The notes beneath the pieces are model-generated. The model was given only the letters and a program-made list of their open reading frames with translations, was not told the DNA's origin and made no database searches. Below are positions 16,622 through 24,456 of a DNA stretch of 44,618 nt, piece after piece (position 1 is the stretch's first letter; every line of letters starts with the position of its first letter). The stretch lies in the NCBI RefSeq assembly GCF_003243465.1, contig NZ_QFQZ01000036.1:1-44618 (forward strand), in the 5' to 3' direction. The position numbers were made by a program, and so were the translations under genes. The DNA is from Caulobacter segnis. Its GTDB lineage: Bacteria; Pseudomonadota; Alphaproteobacteria; Caulobacterales; Caulobacteraceae.

Positions 16622-18226
16622 CTAGGCTTGTTGGACGCGAGCGTGGATCTTGGCGATCTGCTGCCAGGCCGACTCGATGGCGCCGGCCTGCCATCCGCCT
16701 AGGTAACTCAGGTGCTCGCCGGCCAGATAGAGGCGGCCGTCCGGTTCACAGAGCACGGGATAGGCCGTCTTGCGGCCGTTCGCCCCCCATTCGGCCCAAC
16801 CGCCCAGATTGTACTCGGCCAGGTGCCAGCTGAACGAGAAGGCGTTGTCGAAGTTCTCGGCGTATTCCGGGAAGATCTTCTGGCCGGCGGCGACCGCGAA
16901 GGCGGCGCGATCGGCGGGCTTCTTGGCGCTGATCTTGGCCGCCTCGCCGCCGAACGCGTAGTAGCCCAGCAGCACGCCCTTCTGCCCCTGCCAGCCGTAG
17001 GAGGGCAGGGTGATCGAGCCGATGCCCGGCAAGTCGGTATAGACGTGGCCGCCATAGATGTGGTGCTTGTCTTCCCAGAACCGGCTCTTCATCTGCAGGC
17101 CGATCTTGTTGACCGGCGCATAGGAGACGCCCGACATCGCCGCCTTGAACGGCGCCGAGGCGTCGAGGTCGATCTGCTTGAGAACGCTCAGCGGAATGGT
17201 GCACAGGCAATAGTCGGCGGTGACCTCGCCGGGCTTGCCGTCGGCGCCCTTGAACGACACCGTCACGCCGTTGGGCGATTGCTTGATCTTCTCGACGACC
17301 GTCGAATAGCGGATCATCGGCGCGACCTGCTTCTCGAAGGCCTTGGCGATCTGGTCCATGCCGCCGATCGGCTGCAGCATGGTGCGCTGCTGCTCGAAGC
17401 CGGTCACCGAGCTCAGCACCCGCCAGGCGTTGCTGTCCAGCACGTCCTTGAAGGCGAACGGCGGCAGCTCCTTGCCAGGACCCGGATCGACGCCGGCGCC
17501 AGGACTGACCGAAAAGCCCCGCCCTTCGGTGCCCTTGTAGGTCAGGTCGGACTTCGAGAGCCGGCCCTCGGTGACGAGGTAGGCGATGAACTTCTCGCGA
17601 TCGAGGCCCGAGAGCGGCGCGTCGAGTTGGCCCTGGCTGGCGGCCTTGGCCACCACCTCGGCGGTGTAGCCGCGGATGTCGGCGGCGATCTCGCCCTTGC
17701 GCACCGGCTTGCCGGCCAGCGGCCCGGAGGCCTTCTCGAAATAGACGTAGGACGCGTCGTTGTCGTTGACGAAGCTCTCCAGCGGCACGCCGAACTGCTT
17801 AGTGTAGTGCAGGGTCGAGCGGTGGTGGTACGGGATCCGCCACGGGCCGTGGTTGATGTAGTGGCCCTCGTCGAACTCGCAGGTCTGGGTGTTGCCGATC
17901 AGGTCGGTGTGCTTAAAACCCTTGCGTGCGGTCTGGCAGCGGCCGCCGGCGAATGAGCGCGCCTCCAGCACCTGCACCTGATAGCCGGCCTTGCTGAGCT
18001 CGTAGGCGGCGGTCATGCCCGCCAGGCCCGCGCCCAGAATCACGATCTTGGTGTTCTTGGCCCCGCCGGTCAGCGTCGGTGGCAGCTCGGTGGCCGAAGC
18101 CTGGCTGAAGCCCAGGGCCTCCATCCCCGACAGGACCAGCGACATGCCGCCGACCGCCGCCAGACTCTCGAAGAAACGCCGGCGCGTGAGTACGCCACCC
18201 GCCGCCACCGCATCCAAACCACTCAT
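16622..18226 (-). CDS. Tat-exported flavin amine oxidase
   Basis: FAD-dependent amine oxidase of the monoamine oxidase/L-amino-acid oxidase superfamily, 534 aa from ATG 18226 (a TTG one codon upstream is also possible). The N-terminus has a Tat motif TRRRFFES, then a hydrophobic stretch. The dinucleotide-binding motif KIVILGAGLAGMTAAYEL is at about 60-77, followed by VLEARSFAGGRC. The C-terminal FAD motif is LYLAGEHLSYLGGWQAGAIESA near 495-516. The substrate-binding middle domain lies at roughly 180-420. Such enzymes oxidise primary or secondary amines to imines. Because the next gene is a cytochrome c, it may act as a dehydrogenase rather than an oxygen-using oxidase. The substrate is unknown. 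Confidence 0.9.
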   Translation of the reverse strand: MSGLDAVAAGGVLTRRRFFESLAAVGGMSLVLSGMEALGFSQASATELPPTLTGGAKNTKIVILGAGLAGMTAAYELSKAGYQVQVLEARSFAGGRCQTARKGFKHTDLIGNTQTCEFDEGHYINHGPWRIPYHHRSTLHYTKQFGVPLESFVNDNDASYVYFEKASGPLAGKPVRKGEIAADIRGYTAEVVAKAASQGQLDAPLSGLDREKFIAYLVTEGRLSKSDLTYKGTEGRGFSVSPGAGVDPGPGKELPPFAFKDVLDSNAWRVLSSVTGFEQQRTMLQPIGGMDQIAKAFEKQVAPMIRYSTVVEKIKQSPNGVTVSFKGADGKPGEVTADYCLCTIPLSVLKQIDLDASAPFKAAMSGVSYAPVNKIGLQMKSRFWEDKHHIYGGHVYTDLPGIGSITLPSYGWQGQKGVLLGYYAFGGEAAKISAKKPADRAAFAVAAGQKIFPEYAENFDNAFSFSWHLAEYNLGGWAEWGANGRKTAYPVLCEPDGRLYLAGEHLSYLGGWQAGAIESAWQQIAKIHARVQQA

Positions 18227-18489
18227 CAATAGCCGCCCTTGTTCTTGGCCGGGCGGCGTCTTGTGCGCCCGGCTTTGCCCGGCCGTTTGACCGGAACGCG
18301 GCTATCTCGAAATTCACGCTTGCGCCGCGCAATCCGTTTTCAGTCGAGACGTTCACGGAGCTGTTCGACGCCCGACCAATGGGCGCCTGCACAGGTTATT
18401 GAGCGATCGCTGTGCGGGGCGGAAAGATCCTCGCGGACTCGCCGAATCCTTGTTTTTCTCCTGCTTCGGCCCTCGATGATTAGAATCTC

Positions 18490-19035
18490 ATGACCTCAGC
18501 ACCCGCCGCCCTCCGCCTTCGCCTCGCCCGGCCCGAGGACATGCCCATCCTGTCGGCCTTGATGGATCGGGCGATCGGCGAGCTGTTGCCCGCCTTCCTG
18601 CCGCCCGAGGGCGTCACGGCGTCCTATGAGGTGATGGGCCTGGACACCCAATTGATCGCCGACGGCACCTATTTCGTGGTCGAGGAAGGCGAGGCGATCG
18701 CCGGCTGCGGCGGCTGGAGCCGGCGCGCGACGCTGTTCGGCGGCGACCACTCCGCTGGTCGCGACGCGGCCCTGCTGGATCCCGCCAAGGACGCCGCGCG
18801 CGTGCGGGCGATGTACACCCACCCTGATCACACGCGAAAAGGCGTCGGCCGCATGGTCCTCGACGCCTGCGAGGCCGCGGCGCGGGCGGAAGGGTTCACG
18901 CGCGCCGAAATGGCCGCGACGATGGGCGGCGTTCCGCTGTATCGCGCCTGCGGCTATCAGGACATCGAGCCCTTCGAGGCCGAGACCTCAAGCGGCTATC
19001 GGGTCCCGCTGATCCGGATGGGCAAGGCGCTCTGA
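18490..19035 (+). CDS. GNAT-family N-acetyltransferase
   Basis: Acetyl-CoA-dependent acyltransferase, 181 aa. The N-terminal LRLARPEDMPILSALMDRAI is the usual first strand and helix. The acetyl-CoA pyrophosphate loop is HTRKGVGRMVLDACEAAA (about 115-132), preceded by VRAMYTHPDH. The final GVPLYRACGYQDIEPF is a typical last strand. The acceptor is unknown. There is no good ribosome binding site before ATG 18490. The 263 bases upstream (18227-18489), shared with the divergent amine oxidase gene, contain no gene that I can support. Confidence 0.85.
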   Translation: MTSAPAALRLRLARPEDMPILSALMDRAIGELLPAFLPPEGVTASYEVMGLDTQLIADGTYFVVEEGEAIAGCGGWSRRATLFGGDHSAGRDAALLDPAKDAARVRAMYTHPDHTRKGVGRMVLDACEAAARAEGFTRAEMAATMGGVPLYRACGYQDIEPFEAETSSGYRVPLIRMGKAL

Positions 19036-19038
19036 ACG

Positions 19039-19389
19039 CTACGCGCAAAGGCGCATGGGCTCGGCCATCTCGTCGGTGGCTTCAGTCTCGAAAAGCTCGA
19101 ACGCCTGCTCCCAGGCGGTCAGGCGGGAATCGCGCAGCTCGGCGTCGTCGGTGATCCGCACGATCTGGTCCTCGCGGTCGTCCCAGACCAGGCTGATGTC
19201 GGTGACCCGGGCGGCGTCACGGCCCAGCAGCAGGAAGATGTCGGCCCTGGCGGCGCGTTCGTGGCTGACCCGGCGCAGGGTGCGGCCGCCGCCCAGGTCC
19301 CGGTGGATGTCGGCATAGTCGAGCACCGCCGAGATCATGGCGGCGTTGACGGGGGCGACGGCCCAGGGGGAACAGGCGAAGCGCGACAT
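19039..19389 (-). CDS. Hypothetical protein, 116 aa
   Basis: I do not recognise the family. ATG 19389 has a good GAGGAG site upstream, which marks this as the true start within a much longer open frame. The product is acidic, with an N-terminal segment that is mildly hydrophobic (SPWAVAPVNAAMISAVLDYA) but not a clear membrane helix, and a C-terminal half rich in Asp/Glu (ISLVWDDREDQIVRITDDAE). It is probably cytoplasmic. It is divergent from the WYL regulator gene and converges 3 nt from the GNAT stop. Confidence 0.65.
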   Translation of the reverse strand: MSRFACSPWAVAPVNAAMISAVLDYADIHRDLGGGRTLRRVSHERAARADIFLLLGRDAARVTDISLVWDDREDQIVRITDDAELRDSRLTAWEQAFELFETEATDEMAEPMRLCA

Positions 19390-19473
19390 CAAGGGCTCCT
19401 CAGGCGGTGTCCAATCTCGACGCTTGAAGATTGTTCGCGCGCTGCGACAGAAACGGTCGTATAAGCGCAGCCC

Positions 19474-20457
19474 ATGCGACACGAGAAAGCCACCCGTCTT
19501 CTGCACCTGGCCCGGATGCTGGCCGGATCCGCCGAAGGCTTGACCCTGGACGAGATGGCCCAGGCGCTCGGCGTTGGCCGTCGGACCGCCGAGCGGATGC
19601 GCGACGCCGTCTGGGCGGCCTTTCCCCAGATGGAGGCCATCGACGACCCGCCGACCAAGCGGTTCCGCATCCCCTCGGGCCTGGACGGCGTGTTCCAGAC
19701 GCCGACCGCCGAGGAGCTGGCGGCATTGCGCACGGCGGCCGACGGCTACAAGGCCTCCGGCGCCGACGCCCGGGCGGCGTCGCTCTACGCCCTCGAGGCC
19801 AAGCTGCTGGCGGCGCTGCGCGGCTCGGCCCGCCGGCGCGTGGCCCCCGACGTCGAGGCGCTGGTGCAGGCCGAGACCATCGCCATCCACGCCGGACCGC
19901 GGCCCTTCGAGGATGCGGCCGTGCTGTCGGCGATCCGCGCCGCCATCAAAGGCCTCCAGGCCCTGTCGTTCCGCTACGAAGGCGGCAGCACGCCCGGGCG
20001 GACGCGGGAGGTGACGCCGCTGGGCGTCCTGTTCGGCCGCAGCAACTATCTGGTGGCGTTGGAGGGACAGGGCGGCAAGCCGCGCTCCTGGCGCCTGGAC
20101 CGGATGAGCGACCTGAAGGTGCTCGACAAGCCAGCCTCGCCGCCCGAGGACTTCTCGCTGCAGGCCTTCGCCGACGAGAGCTTCGGCATCTATCACGACG
20201 AGATCCAGGACGTGGTCCTGCGCATCCGGCCCGAGGGCGCCGAGGACGCGCTGCGCTGGCGCTTCCACGCGACCCAGACGGTGACGCCGGAGGCCGACGG
20301 CTCGGTGCTGGTCACCTTCCGCGCGGGCGGGATGCGCGAATTGGCCTGGCACCTGTTCACCTGGGGCGACAAGATCCAGATCGTCGGCCCCGAGGCCTTG
20401 AAGGCCAAGATGATCGAAGAGCTGCAGGAAGCTGGCCGCGCGCACGGGGCGTGGTAG
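19474..20457 (+). CDS. WYL-domain transcriptional regulator (YafY-type)
   Basis: DNA-binding regulator, 327 aa. The N-terminal winged helix is at about 5-65 (TRLLHLARMLAGSAEGLTLD, then LGVGRRTAERMRDAVW). A linker of about 75 residues follows, then a WYL domain near 150-215 in which the usual motif is degenerate (ALSFRYEGG, PLGVLFGRSNYLVAL), and a WCX-type C-terminal region (VVLRIRPEGAEDALRWRFH). WYL proteins bind nucleotides or ligands and often regulate stress or defence genes. It forms a tight row with rlmJ (8 nt gap) and chrA. Its own target is not visible. Confidence 0.85.
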   Translation: MRHEKATRLLHLARMLAGSAEGLTLDEMAQALGVGRRTAERMRDAVWAAFPQMEAIDDPPTKRFRIPSGLDGVFQTPTAEELAALRTAADGYKASGADARAASLYALEAKLLAALRGSARRRVAPDVEALVQAETIAIHAGPRPFEDAAVLSAIRAAIKGLQALSFRYEGGSTPGRTREVTPLGVLFGRSNYLVALEGQGGKPRSWRLDRMSDLKVLDKPASPPEDFSLQAFADESFGIYHDEIQDVVLRIRPEGAEDALRWRFHATQTVTPEADGSVLVTFRAGGMRELAWHLFTWGDKIQIVGPEALKAKMIEELQEAGRAHGAW

Positions 20458-20465
20458 GGAACGAG

Positions 20466-21287
20466 ATGAATTACCGCCACGCCTTCCACGCCGGCAACTT
20501 CGCCGACCTGCACAAGCACGCGATCCTGCTGGCCATGCTTTCGGCTTTGCAGGACGAGAGCCGCGCCCTGTCGGTGATCGACACCCATGCCGGCGCGGGC
20601 GCCTATGACCTCTCCGGAGAGATGGCGCGGCGGTCCGGCGAGGCGCAGGCCGGGATCTTCCGCCTTAAGGCGGCCAGCGATGCGCCGGCGGTGTTTGGGC
20701 CGTTGCTTGCGGCGGCGCTGAAGATCAACAGCGGCCAGGCCGGCGATCTCTATCCGGGCTCGCCGCTGCTGATCGCCCGCGCGCTGCGCCAGGGCGACCG
20801 CTATGCGGGCTGCGAGCTGCGGCCGGACGATGGGCTGTTGCTGGCGAAGACCCTGGCGCCCTACGCCAACGCCCAGGCCTTGGAGGCCGACGGCTTCGCC
20901 ACCGCCGCCGCCCAGGCGGGCCGGGGCGGGCGGGCTTTCGTACTGATCGACCCGCCGTTCGAGCGGCCGGACGACTACAGCCGGATCGCCGAGACCACCC
21001 GGGCGGCTCTCAAGCGCGCGCCGGACGCGGCCCTGGCGATCTGGCTGCCGATCAAGGACCTGGAGACGTTCGACGCCTTTATCCGCGCGATGGAAACCGT
21101 CACGAAGGACCTGCTAGTCGCCGAACTCCGCCTGAGGCCCCTGATCGACCCGATGAAGATGAACGGCAGCGCGATGGTGATGATCGGCGCGCCGGCCAGC
21201 GTCGAGGCGGCGGCGGCCGAGGCCGGCGACTGGATCGCCGCGCGCCTGGGCGAGGCCGGCGGGCGCTCCCGCGTCTGGCGCGCCTGA
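20466..21287 (+). CDS. rlmJ: 23S rRNA (adenine(2030)-N6)-methyltransferase RlmJ
   Basis: SAM-dependent methyltransferase for A2030 of 23S rRNA, 273 aa. ATG 20466 has AGGGAACGAG just upstream; the longer frame seen from 19431 is a shadow of the regulator gene. The family's hallmark N-terminus is MNYRHAFHAGNFADLHKHA. SVIDTHAGAGAYDL is the SAM loop and FVLIDPPFE is the catalytic DPPF-type motif at about 158-166. The C-terminal MNGSAMVMIGAP is also typical. It sits between the WYL regulator and chrA, likely on one transcript. Confidence 0.92.
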   Translation: MNYRHAFHAGNFADLHKHAILLAMLSALQDESRALSVIDTHAGAGAYDLSGEMARRSGEAQAGIFRLKAASDAPAVFGPLLAAALKINSGQAGDLYPGSPLLIARALRQGDRYAGCELRPDDGLLLAKTLAPYANAQALEADGFATAAAQAGRGGRAFVLIDPPFERPDDYSRIAETTRAALKRAPDAALAIWLPIKDLETFDAFIRAMETVTKDLLVAELRLRPLIDPMKMNGSAMVMIGAPASVEAAAAEAGDWIAARLGEAGGRSRVWRA

Positions 21288-21288
21288 C

Positions 21289-22566
21289 GTGAAGCTCAAG
21301 GCGGCTCCCAGCCTTGCTGAAGCCCTGCCGGTCTGGCTGAAGATCGGCCTGCTGGGCTTTGGCGGGCCCGCTGGGCAGATCGCCCTGCTGCACAAGGAAG
21401 TCGTCGAGAGCCGCGACTGGGTCGACGAGGACGAGTTCGCGCGGGCCTTGAGCTTCTGCATGCTGCTGCCCGGGCCCGAGGCTCAGCAGCTGGCGACCTG
21501 GCTGGGCTGGCGCCTGCACGGGATCCGAGGCGGCGTGGCGGCGGGGCTGCTGTTCGTCCTGCCGGGCCTTCTGGTAATGCTAGGCCTGTCGGCCCTGTAC
21601 GTCGTCCATGGCCGCTCGGACTGGGCCGCGCCGGTGCTGCTGGGCCTGAAGGCCGCCGTGGTGGCGCTGGTGCTGCAGGCCCTGCTGAAGATCGGCAAGC
21701 GGGCGGTCAAGGACCGCATGTCGGCCTTCGTCTGCGGCGCCGCTTTCCTGCTCCTGGCCTTCACGGCCGTGCCGTTCCCGCTGGTGGTGCTGGGCGCGGG
21801 CGTGCTGGGCTGGCTGTCGGCAAAGGATGTGTCCGAGCCCGTCGCCGACCCGACGTCGCCGACGAGGGGGCAGGGGCGGACGGCGCTCGCTTGCCTAGTC
21901 CTATGGCTTGCGCCGATTGGTCTGGCCTGGCTGCTGGCGCCGGGATCGACCCTGGCCTGGATGGGACTGGCGTTCGGCGGTCTGGCGGCGATCAGCTTCG
22001 GCGGCGCCTATGCGGCGTTGGCCTATCTGGGGCAGGCGGCCTCGGCGTTCGGCTGGCTTACGGCGACCCAGATGCTGGATGGCCTGGGCCTGGCCGAGAC
22101 CACGCCGGGCCCGCTGATCCTGGTCTTCGTCTTCGTCGGCTTCGTCGGCGCGTTCCAGACCGCCGCTCCGGAGTGGGCCTGGGTCCTGGCGATCCTAGGA
22201 GGGCTGATGGCCGCCTGGACGACCTTCGCCCCCTCGTTCCTGTGGATCTTCGCGGGCGGACCGCTGTTCGAGCGCTGGGGGCGGCGCCCCAGTCCGGCCC
22301 GCGCCCTGGCCCTGATCTCGGCCGCCGCCGTCGGCGTGATCGGGCAGCTGGCCCTGTGGTTCGCCCTGCACCTGCTGTTCCGTTCCGGCCAGACGCTGGA
22401 GGCGGGCCCGGTCAGGGTGCTGCTCCCGGACCCCGCGAGCCTCGACTACGCCGCCCTTGGCCTGACCGTCTTGGCGCTGGCCTTGGCGAGCCGTCTGCCG
22501 ATGCTGGCGATGATCGGCGTGATGATCGCCGCCGGCGTACTATTGAAGATGGTCGGGCTCAGCTGA
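21289..22566 (+). CDS. chrA: Chromate transporter ChrA
   Basis: Inner-membrane CHR-family transporter, 425 aa, of the long type with two homologous halves. GTG 21289 starts one base after the rlmJ stop. Half 1 contains LLGFGGPAGQIALLHKEVVE and LLPGPEAQQLATWLGW. Half 2 begins near residue 235 with SFGGAYAALAYLGQAAS and TTPGPLILVFVFVGFVGAF. About ten hydrophobic helices are apparent. The family exports chromate by exchange with sulfate-like ions; some members may have other anionic substrates. There is no chromate-linked regulator beside it, apart from the WYL protein. A TGACG-TAA-CGTCA palindrome overlaps its stop at 22564-22576. Confidence 0.9.
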   Translation: MKLKAAPSLAEALPVWLKIGLLGFGGPAGQIALLHKEVVESRDWVDEDEFARALSFCMLLPGPEAQQLATWLGWRLHGIRGGVAAGLLFVLPGLLVMLGLSALYVVHGRSDWAAPVLLGLKAAVVALVLQALLKIGKRAVKDRMSAFVCGAAFLLLAFTAVPFPLVVLGAGVLGWLSAKDVSEPVADPTSPTRGQGRTALACLVLWLAPIGLAWLLAPGSTLAWMGLAFGGLAAISFGGAYAALAYLGQAASAFGWLTATQMLDGLGLAETTPGPLILVFVFVGFVGAFQTAAPEWAWVLAILGGLMAAWTTFAPSFLWIFAGGPLFERWGRRPSPARALALISAAAVGVIGQLALWFALHLLFRSGQTLEAGPVRVLLPDPASLDYAALGLTVLALALASRLPMLAMIGVMIAAGVLLKMVGLS

Positions 22567-22650
22567 CGTAACGTCATTATTTTCGCGCTTGCGAACGTGG
22601 TTTCTGTGTTATGCTGCGGCGCACAAAATCGCGGCAGCCGGGAGCGCCCC

Positions 22651-23382
22651 ATGGTTTCCTCGTCCTCGTTCTTTCCCGAAGTAAATTCCGACGCCATCGA
22701 GCCTCAGCTGGCCCCTCGCGTCGTGGTCGGCGCGGCGTCGCCGCTGTGGCTGATGTTCGGCGGCGCGGCCGTCGCGGGCGCCGCCTACTGGTGGTGGGCC
22801 TCGCGCTGGCGCGAAGCCGTCAACCTGGAAGCGCTGATGGCGCTGGCGCCCGAGCCTGTCGCCCCGGCCCTGGAGTCCGAGGCGATCTTCGAGGCGGCGC
22901 CGGAGCCGATCTTGGAAGCCTTTGTCCCCGAAGTCGTCGCGCCCGAAGAGGTCCTCGTCGACGCGGTCGAGGCGGCCGAAACGGTGATGGACGCGGCCGA
23001 GGAGACGGCTTCCATCGTGGCCGAGAGCGCGGTTGCGGCCGTCGATGCGGCCAATGACGCTGTCGCTGAAACCGTGGCGCTGGAGCCCGAGATCGCCGCC
23101 CCGGCGGAAGAGCCTCCGGCTGAGGTGGTCGAGCCCGTCGTCGCCGCTGCGGTGACCGTCGCCGACGACCTGACGCGACTGGTCGGCGTCGGTCCCAAGC
23201 TGGCCACCGCCCTGGCCGAGCTGGGGGTCACGCGCTTCCAGCAGATCGCGGAATGGACACCCGCGACGCTGGCCGAGATCGACCTGAAGCTGGCCCTCAA
23301 GGGCCGCGCCGAACGTGACGCCTGGATCGCCCAGGCCAAGCGTTTCGTGGAAGCGGCTGGAGCCGAGGTCGCGGAAGCCTAG
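22651..23382 (+). CDS. Membrane-anchored helix-hairpin-helix domain protein
   Basis: I cannot assign a named family. The product is 243 aa from ATG 22651 (GGGAGCG upstream). Residues 31-50 form one membrane helix with a striking end, AAYWWWASRW. A long acidic, Ala/Glu/Val-rich region runs from 65 to 170, with phased heptad-like repeats of the type DAVEAAETVMDAAEETAS. The C-terminal 70 residues (from 172) form a helix-hairpin-helix/SAM-like fold: DDLTRLVGVGPKLATALAEL, then FQQIAEWTPATLAEID. Such domains are often found at the ends of proteins linked to DNA or ribosomal factors. The topology suggests a cytoplasmic HHH module held at the membrane by a flexible linker. Its stop shares 4 nt with the convergent GNAT gene. 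Confidence 0.8.
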   Translation: MVSSSSFFPEVNSDAIEPQLAPRVVVGAASPLWLMFGGAAVAGAAYWWWASRWREAVNLEALMALAPEPVAPALESEAIFEAAPEPILEAFVPEVVAPEEVLVDAVEAAETVMDAAEETASIVAESAVAAVDAANDAVAETVALEPEIAAPAEEPPAEVVEPVVAAAVTVADDLTRLVGVGPKLATALAELGVTRFQQIAEWTPATLAEIDLKLALKGRAERDAWIAQAKRFVEAAGAEVAEA

Positions 23383-23909
23383 GCTGGATCAGGGCGCCGC
23401 TCCATCATCAGGATCGGCGATCCGCGATAGGTCGCGTGCGTCTTTGCGCGAAACCCAGTCTTCACCGCCAAGGCGATCGAGGCGGCGTTCTCCACGCCGA
23501 TGATGCAGGGCACGACGTCCGGCGCCAGGGTTTCGTCGATCCAGGCGAGCCCGGCGCGGACCGCCTCGGTTCCAAAGCCCTGGCCGTGCGACCAGGCGGT
23601 CAGCACCCACCCCATCTCGGGCAGGCCGTCGAGGCTGGGCTCGAGTTCGCGGCGCAGGTCCGCAAAGCCGACCTCGCCGACATAACGGCCGGTCGAGGTC
23701 TCGCGCACCGCCCAGTAGCCGAAGCCCATGACGTCCCAGAGGCCGCGCGCGCGCAACAGCCGCGTCCAGCTTTCCTCGTCCGTGAACGGACGGCCGCCGA
23801 GGTGGCGGGTGACGACGGGATCGGCCCACATGGTCCGGCTGTCCTCGAAATCGGCCAGGGTCGGCGGCGCCAGGGTCAGGCGAGCGGTGATCAGCACGGG
23901 GGCGGGCAT
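23379..23909 (-). CDS. GNAT acetyltransferase, RimJ/RimL-like
   Basis: Acetyltransferase of the Acetyltransf_3 type, 176 aa, complete. It starts LITARLTLAPPTLADFED, the usual opening for RimJ/RimL relatives. The acetyl-CoA loop is SHGQGFGTEAVRAGLAW (about 109-125), and VENAASIALAVKTGFR is the matching last helix and strand. Members modify ribosomal protein termini, antibiotics or small amines; the target here is unknown. It converges with the HHH gene; the stop codons overlap in the palindrome CTAG. Confidence 0.85.
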   Translation of the reverse strand: MPAPVLITARLTLAPPTLADFEDSRTMWADPVVTRHLGGRPFTDEESWTRLLRARGLWDVMGFGYWAVRETSTGRYVGEVGFADLRRELEPSLDGLPEMGWVLTAWSHGQGFGTEAVRAGLAWIDETLAPDVVPCIIGVENAASIALAVKTGFRAKTHATYRGSPILMMERRPDPA

Positions 23910-23974
23910 CGATAGCCTGTTTGCGGTTCGGGCGGAGGGCAGGCTACACGGGCCAGAGCCTCAGGAAAGAGCCC

Positions 23975-24352
23975 ATGACCTCGCCCGCCGACGCCATCGC
24001 CGCCCGTCGCAAGCTGACCAACAAGCTGATCGCCGCCAAGGACGCCGCGCGTCTGAAGCCCTTCTTCGATCCGCGCGTCACGGTGATCGCCGGCGACGGC
24101 TCGCTGCTGCTGGGCGCCGAGGACGTGCTGGCGGCCTTCGCCGGACAGTTCGCCGAGCGAGGCTTCATCGCCTATGTCCGCACGACCGAGGACATCACCC
24201 TCAACGTCGAGGGGAGCCGCGCCGCCGAGCGCGGCCGCTGGGTCGGATCCTGGAAGGACGCGCCCGAGCAGTCCGGGACCTACCTGGCCACCTGGAAGAA
24301 GGTCACCGGCCAGTGGGTGATCGAGAACGAGGTGTTCGTGACGCTGGCGTGA
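23975..24352 (+). CDS. NTF2-like (SnoaL/DUF4440) protein
   Basis: Small cone-fold protein, 125 aa from ATG 23975. The N-terminal helix (PADAIAARRKLTNKLIAAKD), the FFDPRVTVIAGDGSLLLGAEDVLAAFA stretch and the final TYLATWKKVTGQWVIENEVF are the usual pattern of the DUF4440 group of NTF2-like proteins. These often act as small-molecule isomerases or binders, and no catalytic residues can be named with confidence. No signal peptide is seen, so it is probably cytoplasmic. Confidence 0.78.
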   Translation: MTSPADAIAARRKLTNKLIAAKDAARLKPFFDPRVTVIAGDGSLLLGAEDVLAAFAGQFAERGFIAYVRTTEDITLNVEGSRAAERGRWVGSWKDAPEQSGTYLATWKKVTGQWVIENEVFVTLA

Positions 24353-24456
24353 GCGGTTCGGCTGGACGCGGCGTCGTGACTCGGCATTAGTTTGGCCCGC
24401 TCTTGGCGGCGGTCTCACGGCTTCGTCCTCAAAAGTGTTCCCAGGGGAGGAAAACC

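Noticed and set aside
19431..20465. Fusion of a long upstream frame to RlmJ
   Set aside because: The upstream part overlaps the WYL regulator gene in another frame and is Arg/Gly-rich. RlmJ has its own ATG and ribosome site at 20466.
22564..22576. TGACG-TAA-CGTCA palindrome at the chrA stop
   Set aside because: It is short and overlaps a stop codon; nothing else supports an operator or terminator role.
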